From positions 10,631,608 through 10,695,607 of the forward strand of contig OY755191.1 of assembly GCA_963576735.1 (NCBI GenBank): 64,000 nucleotides of DNA, written 5' to 3'. This DNA is from Bedellia somnulentella (lineage: Eukaryota; Arthropoda; Insecta; Lepidoptera; Bedelliidae). Numbering within the stretch: the stretch's first letter is position 1; each line of letters begins with the position of its first letter. Positions 54,894-64,000 of the stretch are shown here, piece after piece. The position numbers were made by a program, and so were the translations under genes. The notes below the pieces were generated by a model. That model had not been told where the DNA came from. It saw nothing but the letters and a program-made list of their open reading frames with translations, and did not search any database.

Positions 54894-56572
54894 AGGTAAT
54901 ATATCATCATAGTAAATACTCAAATAAATTGCTTATATAAATATTAATAAAAAAGTATAGAATAAAAAGCTGTTATTATCTACCCCACTATCGGTGTTTT
55001 CGAAGGATATAAAAAAACCTTTCCTAATAATCTGCAGTTTGTATAATGAAGAGTTCTATTTAACAATACTTGAAAAAAACTAAAAATTCATACAAGTATC
55101 AATACAAACGCAAACTAACATATAAGAAATACACAACTCCAAAGCCAGTCACAATATGGCAATTCTTTACAAAGAACAAATTGTATCATTTACGAGGATA
55201 AACAAACTTTTTATTCCAAATACAAGGAAATGAAGGGAAAAAATAACAACGTATTTTTTTACCTAAATCCCTCCAAACAGGCTGTGACGACGTGATTCGC
55301 TTAAACACATCACCAGGTATTTTAATATTACTCAATTTTACTGAACGCTTAATATTGCTCCGTGTCGTTCATCATGCCTGGATGAAAAATGGATTCCATT
55401 CTAAACATTAATAGATAAATTGTTAATATTTTTTAAATGAGGTATTGTAGTCTCGGATCTTAATCAAATATTATTATAAGAGTGTTTGTAGCAATAATTA
55501 GATTAAGTAAAAAATAGTAAATGGGTATAAATTGTTCATTAAAGTAAAGAAACAACCGACCTAAATAATATTAAGCCCCCCCAAAAAATAAATATAATAA
55601 GACGCCAATGTTCATTGATTTTCAGAAAAGTACGTGCAGATACGTAGCACTATTACACAATTTCGAAAAACTATTTCATTGATGCCTTCACAATAGTCGC
55701 GTGAGCTGTGAACATTTAGCCAAAAATCACCCGATGCATATTTTGTTCATTAGCTCTGTGTTCATCAAATGAGAAATCAGCATAGCGAGGAAAGTTTATG
55801 TGACGTCACACTTTGATGCAATATTTGCCGAGTCTTAGTTGACAAAACAAAATATCGTATTTAGCGTTTTTGTAAATTTTACCGTCTCATATAATTTTTT
55901 CTTGAACTATTCTGATGTTTATTCGCTCAGAGGGCTATTATTACAAACTTCTTAATTACATCAAAACACCGGTATACGACTACGATCGATAAAGATATTT
56001 GTGGGTTGCCTCTTTTCGGCAGTGAAAGTTCATACGCTGATGATGATGTCATAAACCTTTTATTTACTTTATACATAATAATCGGGATTCACCAACGATA
56101 TTTTAAATACCTTACGTGATATGTATGCCTGACAAAGTTTCGGCACATCTACTGGTGCCGTGTTCACGGGCTGACTTTTATTTACTACTTTCGACAATCA
56201 TTACTTGAAACACCTCTTAGCGAGATATAAAGTCAAAGGTAATTTTTAAGTAACAATTAATTAAATCGTCTATCCAAGAAAGGGTGCAAATTTCCTTCGC
56301 CAATTAAATTGAGAGATTGAAACGTTCTATTCAAAGCAATAAACTTTGAGTTATAATCGCTTTAATTTGGCCTTAATTAAGTGCATTTCAAGCGCAAACC
56401 GACCAACTATGGAGGCTTAATTAAGAATTTCAATATTAATTGACTCCATTTGTAACGTAAATTAAATATAGCTGATTCGCGACGCCCTCGAATAGATTTT
56501 AATGTTTGATTTGATATTTCAACGGGAATTGACTCATTACGTGCTATAGAGCCTCGATACAAAATGTTGAAA
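54894..56572. other. Non-coding stretch
   Basis: About 1.7 kb without a recognised exon or repeat. TGACGTCA near 55801 again matches a CRE-type palindrome. Confidence 0.45.
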
Positions 56573-56585
56573 TATATTTAATTTA

Positions 56586-56964
56586 ACATAACATAAACAT
56601 AAACGTTCACGCCGTTTATCTCCGAAGGGGTTGGCAGAGGTACCAATACTCCTGAACTCACATGGCAAGCGCCATCTAGTTTCCAGAGAAGGTACCCACG
56701 TTTTGCTTAGACAGTGTACTCACGTGATAGGGGGCAGGCCTATCGCCGTTTTGTACGAATACACTGTCACATGACTAAGTACAACTCAGCCATGTGGGTT
56801 TCCTCACGATGTTTTCCCTCACCGTCAGCAAACATGATAAATTAACCACACATATGACTTTAGAAAAGACAAATTGGTGTAGGCCCGTCCCAGGATTGGA
56901 ACTCACGCCCTTTTGTTTTTCGGGCGGGTGTTCTACCCACTGGACTATCATGTCGCCTTTATAT
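56586..56964 (-). mobile_element. Family B SINE, variant subfamily
   Basis: Full-length copy. The 13-bp repeat TATATTTAATTTA at 56573-56585 and 56965-56977 is the target duplication. The central body equals other B copies. The tRNA-like head differs (GATAGTCCAGTGGG; GAGTTCCAATCC with GCCCGAAAAACAAAAGGGCG between), and the piece next to the module is replaced by GGCAAGCGCCATCTAGTTTC. Confidence 0.92.
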
Positions 56965-57189
56965 TATATTTAATTTATTAATTGAAAATACTCAAATAAG
57001 ATTGCTTGACACATTTTTAGAAATCCTATGAAAATATCAATTTAATTATTAAAAGCAATCTACGATTAAGTTAAGATTTTAGGGATACTATGTCAAATTG
57101 TATTATACTTAATAACTGTATTTTAATCTTTATACAAAACCAAGGTAATAAAATCATGTAATATTTAAAGTAACCACGTAGTCGATATA

Positions 57190-57447
57190 CATACATACAT
57201 ACATACATATACTCACGAGTATAAATCCCTAAAAGGGGTAGCCAGAGCTAAGGAATCACAAATTCCTCAGCCACTATTGGAAGCTGAGTGGGGAAAAGAT
57301 GGTAGAATAAAGGTTGTTGGTGATGAGTCTCCAACCGCATCGCCCAAAAATCCCTTAAAAGCCCCAATACCGTTAGTCGCCTCTTACGTACACCCACCGG
57401 AAGAAATGGGGTAGTGCTATTCTATGCCGACATATAACACATATATA
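57190..57447 (-). mobile_element. Family A element, alpha type, full length with TSD
   Basis: Long CATA tail, complete body and 5' end. The 12-bp repeat GTAGTCGATATA at 57178-57189 and 57448-57459 is the target duplication. Confidence 0.95.
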
Positions 57448-57459
57448 GTAGTCGATATA

Positions 57460-57954
57460 TAACATATTTGATCAGTACTTCAGCAAACTTACTAAAACAC
57501 CAATCAAAACAGAAGCAAAACAACGAACATCCCTCAGATCATCTCAAATAAACAGCTAATACCCTGAAGAGCAATCAGAAAAATTAACAAGAAAACTGGG
57601 ACGCAATCACGCAATGATACCTCTTGCTTACAAACACTTTCTCAACCTCACTCAGCTAAATTTCATCAAATAACCTTTCTCCATCCCACTCAATTTACAC
57701 GAGAGGAAACGAGATAAAATACACAGGATACAAGAGATGAAAACGAAGGAAAGTTTGACAGTGGTCCCTGAGGAATTTTCAGGATAAGTTAATAGTTCAG
57801 AAAATTCCGATGGAACATTGATATGGTGTCTTATTTACTTTATTCCTGTGAGACTTGTATAAAGTCCGACTTGATGTTGTAGTGTAATTGGATGTTGAAT
57901 CATATTTTATGATATTGCCAAGATTTGGATATTATCGAAATATAATTATATATT
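57460..57954. other. Non-coding spacer
   Basis: Nothing recognised. Confidence 0.45.
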
Positions 57955-58165
57955 GTGCCACGTAGTGCTGGATTAGAGTATCACTATGTACTGGGTAGAA
58001 CCACGGGTGTTGTAAGAAACGACTAAGGAAGACCCATCACTAGCGATAATTTGTTTCTACCATCTGGTCCCCTATTAAGTTTTTAAATGTGGCCAAGGAG
58101 TTTCTAGCTCTGAAGCTCTGGCTACCCTTTCTAGGGATGTATAGCCGTGAGTATATGCATATATG
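57955..58165 (+). mobile_element. Family A element, beta type, internal deletion
   Basis: GCCACGTAGTGCTGGATTAG to TATAGCCGTGAGTATATGCA. About 40 bases of the middle block (the GGGCGATGCGGTTGG part) are missing. Confidence 0.82.
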
Positions 58166-58177
58166 TTGGATATTTAA

Positions 58178-58317
58178 GAATAAGACCAGTCACAAACGAT
58201 AATTTATTTCTACCATCTTGTCCCCTATCAACTTTAAAATGTGGCTACGGAGTTTCTAACTCTAAAGCTCTGGCTACCCCTTTTTGGGATTAGTGGCCGT
58301 GAGTATATGTAAGTAAA
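58178..58317 (+). mobile_element. Family A element, 5'-truncated with TSD
   Basis: Only the 3' half is present, from GACCAGTCACAAACGATAAT to GGCCGTGAGTATATGTAAG. The repeat TTGGATATTTAA at 58166-58177 and 58318-58329 is the 12-bp target duplication. It inserted just behind the previous copy's tail. Confidence 0.9.
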
Positions 58318-58329
58318 TTGGATATTTAA

Positions 58330-59991
58330 AAATTAGCCGAATCTTTCTTTACTTTTTTGTCTATAGCGCAGACATAAACGAGTACTTAAGGTACTTATTA
58401 CAAAGATTTTAGTTTCCGCTCCTCTCTGAACGTTTGGTAGACCCCACACGAATCATAATCAGCTGTAAAGTATACATAATTTTACTGTCAATCATGTATA
58501 ATTTAATTGATTTCGCTTTCGATAAAGTATCGCTCACTCGACCTGAGCGAGCACCGTCGTTTTTACATAATTACACAGTTTAGTTGGCTGCGGATAAAGT
58601 AGGGAAATACCGTGAAATACTGTCCCAGTATATGAAATACTGCGTGAATGAATTAATAGCTTTAAATTAAGTATTTAATCATTCTGTGAATTAATCTATT
58701 ATTGAATATGTATGATTGTAAGTGGTGGATCATATATAAAACTGTCATTGAAGAAATTATCTGAATTTGAGGTTTAATAAAGTAAAATAATATTTTTGGG
58801 TCTGATCAGGGTCGATATGAATTAAACATTTAAGTAATATTTTTGTGCCGTAAATTGCCTCTAGTCCGGAAGTTAGATAGTAAAAAAAACAATTAACATA
58901 TTTTTCTTAAACTACGGGGTGGCAGATTAAACTAACAACCTGTATATTAAATAAAAATTACCGAGAAGTAGCTGCACAATTGACCTAACATTACACCTCA
59001 ATACAATTTGGACTTGGCTGGGACGTCATAATTCCAAAATAAATTCGAATTCTAAGCGCAAATGAATTAATAAATAAATAGTTTTATCAAGTAGTTTTAA
59101 ACATTTTTTATTGCTTTCATGTATGTCTATTTACTCGTTTTTCATCGTCACCTTTTCCATTGTTAAGTTGTTAACTTATTTTTTTAGTTACGTTATAATG
59201 TTATTATGTTTGTTTTGCTATAAAAAAAGTAACTTAGAACTAAACATTATAATTAATCACACTTTTCTCATACCTGCTCGAATCAACTCAAACCATAGGA
59301 AAAGTGGTATCAGAATGTAAAAGTAACTGAATAAAACACTCCGTACATAAATCAAGCTAAGCTCAATAACCCTGCGATGCTAACGTCATTCATAAGCAAA
59401 TTCCGGGCGGGTCTGTCACACTAATCATTCATCTCGAGACAACGATAAATAGGGTTAACCGTGGCAGGAAGGAAGGTTCCGACTTATAAATGTTAAGTTA
59501 CTCATTTTGTATTGTTGGAATATTTTGATTGTAATTCTCAGCTTTCGGGTGGAAATGCGGTGGAAATTTGAGTTATTTATTGAATGCACGAGGTTTGTAA
59601 GTAAAATTAATGAAGATATCTAATAAATTGTTTTGCAATGGGATTATTGATATAAACAAAAAAGTGATTCAAACACTGTTTTTTCTTTAAGTTTCGTGTT
59701 TACATATAAAAAATAAAACTGTTATGAATACACATATTAAAGTATTCTGTGAAAGTTTCATGATTTAAATATTATATTTTTAGTTATTAAGTATATTGAA
59801 CTTCATTATTATCGAAGAAAAATAAAGGACATATAGGTTTTATTTTCAATACACTCAATGAAACTTTCTCATTAGTAACGGTTACAGTAACAAGATGCCA
59901 CAGAACGATGACAAAAAATATACTTAATAGAGAATAACCCAGTATTGTACGTTTTGGACTTTCAATCTAAGGTGGAGATTAATAACTACAC
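58330..59991. other. Non-coding stretch
   Basis: No exon or repeat recognised. A GC-richer patch at 59395-59495 (TTCCGGGCGGGTCTGTCAC) has no clear coding content. Confidence 0.45.
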
Positions 59992-60004
59992 GTAAACCAC
60001 GTCA

Positions 60005-60175
60005 CGACTAACGGTAATGGGGCTTTTAAGGAATTTTTGGGCGATGAGTTTGTAGACCCATCACCAACAATCTTAATTTTACCATCCTTGCCCCACTTAA
60101 CTTTCCAAAAGTGGCTGAGGAATTTCTACTCCATCTAGGGATTTATAGCCGTGAGTATATGTATGTATGTTAGAT
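60005..60175 (+). mobile_element. Family A element, 5'-truncated with 13-bp TSD
   Basis: Starts at CGACTAACGGTAATGGGGC and keeps the tail. The perfect repeat GTAAACCACGTCA at 59992-60004 and 60176-60188 brackets it. Confidence 0.95.
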
Positions 60176-60188
60176 GTAAACCACGTCA

Positions 60189-61423
60189 TTTAAGTTTGGG
60201 AAAGCGTCTACAACCAAAAGTCCAGATTTCTCATACAGTCTCGGTTTGAAACATTTCATAGTTGCTCTACATTCTAGTTCATTAACAAAAGACGACTATG
60301 GGCAGTGACAGCCGCGTTGTGTGACGTTCCCGTACTCGACGTGACATTATCTCATGCGGGCTTGTTGGACTGACAAGATAGCCTTCATATTAGTTAGCGT
60401 ATCGTGACGATGAGTGTTTTATAAAGAGACATTTAGCATAAGTCGCACACAATATAGTGAGATGGATATTACATCCTGAGTTGTATCACTACTCCCTTCA
60501 TTTTAGTGAGCGGAAAATTAGCTAAAAAAAGTATTTAAACTTTTTTCAATATCGTTACACGTCTATCAATATATATAACTATCATGAAAACTCAATGGGG
60601 ATTAAAGTTTGAGCAAAATTTTACAATCAAAAGTCTAGATTTCCCATTCAGTCTCGGTTTGAAACATTTCATAGTTGCTCTAGATTCTAGTTCAATAACA
60701 AAAGCGACTATGGGAAGTGACAGCCGCGTTGTGTGACGTTCCCGTACTCGACGTGACATTATCTCATGCGGGCTTGTTGGACTGACAAGATAGCCTTCAT
60801 ATTAGTTAGCGTATCGTGACGATGAGTGTTTTATAAAGAGACATTTAGCATAAGTCGCACACAATATAGTGAGATGGATATTACATCCTGAGTTGTATCA
60901 CTACTCCCTTCATTTTAGTGAGCGGAAAATTAGCTAAAAAAAGTATTTAAACTTTTTTCAATATCGTTACACGTCTATCAATATATATAACTATCATGAA
61001 AACTCAATGGGGATTAAAGTTTGAGCAAAATTTTACAATCAAAAGTCTAGATTTCCCATTCAGTCTCGGTTTGAAACATTTCATAGTTGCTCTAGATTCT
61101 AGTTCAATAACAAAAGCGACTATGGGAAGTGACAGCCGCGTTGTGTGACGTTCCCGTACTCGACGTGACATTATCTCATGCGGGCTTGTTGGACTGACAA
61201 GATAGCCTTCATATTAGTTAGCGTATCGTGGGGATGAGTGTTTCATAAAGAGATGTTTAGTAAAATAGCACCAAAGATTATAAGATGGATATTACATCCT
61301 TAGTTGTATCATTACTTCTTTAAAATCAAATATAGATCAAAAAACATCTTTTATTTTTTTTACATTATACGTATATCTAACTAACTATCTATATATCTAA
61401 CAATCATGAAAACTCAATGGGGA
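60189..61423. repeat. 412-bp tandem repeat array, three units
   Basis: The landmark TCGGTTTGAAACATTTCATA occurs at 60241, 60654 and 61066. Units start near 60189, 60601 and 61013. Units one and two are nearly identical from the landmark on; unit three diverges after about 61230. Shared sequence includes GACAGCCGCGTTGTGTGACG, CATTATCTCATGCGGGCTTG and a CTTGT/ACAAG hairpin. No coding frame runs through it. Confidence 0.9.
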
Positions 61424-61890
61424 GAACACCTTCTTTACATACAGACATGCGTAGTTTCAAATCCCGGGTGGGGCCTGAAAGCTTTGGCTACCCGTTTTGG
61501 AGATTATTAGCGGACATTTTAAAAGATAGTGATTTATAGAGATCATTGCTATATCTTTTCTTAATAAACATAACATAAACTGGAATATTCTAGTCGGTAG
61601 TATTTCTATCTTCAAGTCCTAGGTTTCAAAGACTCGACGTGACAACCCTAGACTTTTAAAATAGGTTGTAGCAAATCTTGAACGCTGCATCTGAGACTAT
61701 ATGTAGCACAATTATTTTTGTTTCGTCTTAAAGAAGCCCACTGGATCCATAGTTTATCATACGATATAGAATCCGTATGAAGCTAATAGTTCGCGGAATT
61801 GATTAAGATAAATTATTCAGGATTAACTTGAATATACCCTCAATATTAGTTTTGCTAGTGTATTCTTAGAGAATTATCCTCATATTAAAC
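61424..61890. other. Spacer with family B and A scraps
   Basis: 61424-61475 resembles a family B head (GAACACC..AGTTTCAAATCCCGGG). 61478-61516 resembles the family A 3' module (GAAAGCTTTGGCTACCCG). The rest is AT-rich and unassigned. Confidence 0.5.
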
Positions 61891-62798
61891 ACTAGTGGAT
61901 CGGCCCAGCTCCGCACGGGTAGCGTAGTTTTAAAAACATCTGAGGTTTCTTCAATCACTGCTCAAGATTTATGAAATTTAGCGCCTTGCCTTGATTACAA
62001 TTTGTAGCACTTCAGAATATTATAACTTTGAGATTTTGAAAGCGCTTTTATGAACGGTTCTGTATATCTGAACATAAGCTAATTTTCAGGTTGAGTTGGT
62101 AGTGTTGAAGTTGAGTAAAATGCTTTGAAATATTTAAAACAATCTAAAAAAGAAACAATGTAGGATGAAACTACTGGCGCCATCTAGTATGTTATATGCA
62201 AGTTAGTAAGGATTTGGTTTTGGTCTATTTTATTTCGTTGTATAATGTTATCGTTATTAAATTAAGGGTGAAAGAGAGTATAATAAACGTGAAAGTAAAC
62301 ATATATCATCAGAATGCTCCGAACTGTCAAGCTATCAGGAGTTACATTTGTTATTGTGAGTTAAACATAAGAGATAGGCATATGCTGTTGTGGGATATTT
62401 TTGAGACAATTTTATGTAGAATATTTCCGTGATATGTGATTTCTATGTAACTTTAACCATTAAGGCTGCACACGCGACGGAAGCTTAAAAAATGGAGTTA
62501 CTTCTCCCGTTTTCCCAAAATTTCCCTAAATTCCCCTAAACTACTCTGCCGCAAAGTATACTATAACCTGCCCAGGAGTATGAAGAATAATTGTACTAAT
62601 TTTCGTTAAAATCCGTCGAGTAGTTTTTGTTTCCATAAGGAACATACAAACCGACAGACAGACAGACAGACAGACAAAATTTTTACTGATTGCATTTTCG
62701 GCATCAGTATCGATCACTAATCAACCCCTAATAGTTATTTTGAAATTATATTTGATGTACAGAATTCACCTCTCTACAGATTTATTATAAGTATAGAT
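61891..62798 (+). mobile_element. Lepidopteran interspersed element, about 0.9 kb
   Basis: The start ACTAGTGGATCGGCCCAGCT, the inner CCCAGGAGTATGAAGAATAA and AATCCGTCGAGTAGTTTTTG, a CAGA microsatellite and the end ACAGATTTATTATAAGTATA match an element I recall as common in moth genomes. Class is uncertain (non-autonomous DNA or LINE-derived). Frames inside are short. Confidence 0.6.
62653..62680 (+). repeat. (CAGA)n microsatellite
   Basis: GACAGACAGACAGACAGACA-type run within the larger interspersed element, as seen in the unrelated repeat at 15900-16360. Confidence 0.9.
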
Positions 62799-63559
62799 TA
62801 TTTCTTGTTGCTAGTACTTTTTGATGACAGATTAGTTTTGGAAAATAATTTAAATGGTAGAAATCAAACTGTTTTTGGAAATCCCTTTTTAATACATTAC
62901 CCATTCAGATAAATTAAAAATGTAGGGCTAAATAATATGTATTTTGTCTTTCTAGTAGGTATCTCATTCTAGTCTATGTATTATTAGTGTAGTCATCTAA
63001 TCTAACATTTATGGAAAATAATAAAGTTTGTTTTCTACCAGTGAAGAACATATCATTAAATACTTATTTTAAGTTAGTTATGTAGTAAATGAAAGTTTAA
63101 CTTCAATAGTACGAGAGCGTGAGTACACAGTATAAAAAGCGCCAAAGTAAATATGAAACCGATTCATCGCCACATAACGTTCCGTTACCAACAAATCAAA
63201 ATTCGAACGTAAACCCGCATCAACCGAACAATAAATTCTGTTATCGGAAATTGAATGTGAAATCTGCGCACAAACACAACTTGGAACGGAACGATCGCCA
63301 TTTTTTGTAGCCCTTTGTATCACATTTTATGTTATATGAAATTATATATCCTTTTCAGTTTTATGAAACTTTTATATGCAATATAATTTAGTCAGCGAAT
63401 ATTTTTTTGAGAATTGATGTCTCTTATCATTAAGCGAAAATCAGTCATGAAAGTCAAATATGATAACTTGCAGTAGCTGTACAATGGAATGCATTCGTTA
63501 ATTTTGTTTGCTCTTAGATTGTTTGCGTTAATGTTAAAAGCAGCTTGATAATACAACTT
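62799..63559. other. Non-coding stretch
   Basis: A plus-strand frame at 63119-63310 (first codon GTG) and an overlapping minus-strand frame show no known domain and no splice context. Nothing else is recognised. Confidence 0.4.
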
Positions 63560-63810
63560 ACATACATAGGTACATATACTCACGGCTATAAATCCCTCTA
63601 CGGGGTAGCCAGAGCTTTGGAATGAAAAATTCCTCAGCTACTTTTGGAAGTTGATTGGGGAAAAGATGGTAATAATAAATGTTTTTGGTGACGGGTCTCC
63701 AACCACATCGCCCAAAAATCACTTAATAAGCACCTATACCCTTAGTCGCTCTTTACGATCACCCACGGGTAGAAATGGGGTAGTGTTATTCTAAGCCAAC
63801 ACTACGCGGC
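63560..63810 (-). mobile_element. Family A element, beta type, full length
   Basis: ACATACATAGGTACATATAC tail, CTCACGGCTATAAATCCC module, to GCCGCGTAGTGTTGGC (sense). AACTTA flanks both ends, a possible short target duplication. Confidence 0.9.
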
Positions 63811-64000
63811 AAAACTTATTCCTTGTTCCATATTTTGAGTAGTTTTGAAAAAAGAATATCAACAATAACATATAGAAAAAAAACGCTGTTTATATATATC
63901 TATACCTAGTACATATAACTAATGCGCAATTATAAGGTGTATAAATAAATTATCTCAATACGGGTACGATAAACCCCGTCGGAGATGGATCCGAGACCTC

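Noticed and set aside
1..64000. CRISPR array or bacterial operon structure
   Set aside because: The tandem arrays have long unlike-CRISPR units, and the sequence is clearly from an animal nuclear genome.

Overview
The window is eukaryotic and almost certainly from a moth or butterfly (Lepidoptera). It is AT-rich and gene-poor, introns have GT/AG ends, and it is full of short retrotransposon copies and insect-type repeats. The supplied reading frames are nearly all chance frames. The real coding sequence is in short spliced exons too small or too interrupted to appear as long open frames.

Gene content. On the minus strand at 3418-3590 lies a spliced exon encoding part of a late rod-domain spectrin repeat of dystrophin (Dys), with good splice sites on both sides. 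The window therefore reads mainly as intron and upstream sequence of Dys, transcribed right to left. At 24289-24711, also on the minus strand, a 141-codon open block ends in a strong, phase-compatible donor and may be an isoform-specific 5' exon. On the plus strand a two-exon THAP zinc-finger gene or gene fragment lies at 45908-47071, with a SINE inside its intron and a decayed mariner transposase fragment just downstream. A plausible first coding exon of unknown identity lies at 15580-15661 (+).

Mobile elements. Three families dominate. Family A is a 240-250 bp SINE-like element in more than 30 copies, with no recognisable tRNA head and several strong hairpins. Family B is a tRNA-derived SINE of about 370 bp with a (TTATG)n tail. 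Family C consists of 5'-truncated copies of a non-LTR retrotransposon (LINE) whose reverse-transcriptase C-terminus is readable at 28786-29239 and 39675-39972. All three end in the same 3' module: CTCTGSC, then ACCCC-loop-GGGA, then GSCGTGA and a short tandem tail. In the LINE this module overlaps the last codons and stop of the ORF. Many copies have 7-14 bp target-site duplications. The simplest reading is that the family C LINE mobilises A and B.

Other structure. There are tandem arrays of 717 bp (4.4-6.1 kb), about 195 bp (19.7-20.3 kb), 377 bp (29.9-31.1 kb) and 412 bp (60.2-61.4 kb). There are foldback or terminal-inverted-repeat elements at 23.3, 32.5, 36.4 and 37.0 kb, and a perfect 41-bp-arm palindrome inside a SINE at 33.7 kb. 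Nested insertions occur at 28.1, 33.1 and 36.4 kb. The remaining stretches look like ordinary AT-rich intronic or intergenic DNA.

All family names (A, B, C) are local labels. No database search was possible.
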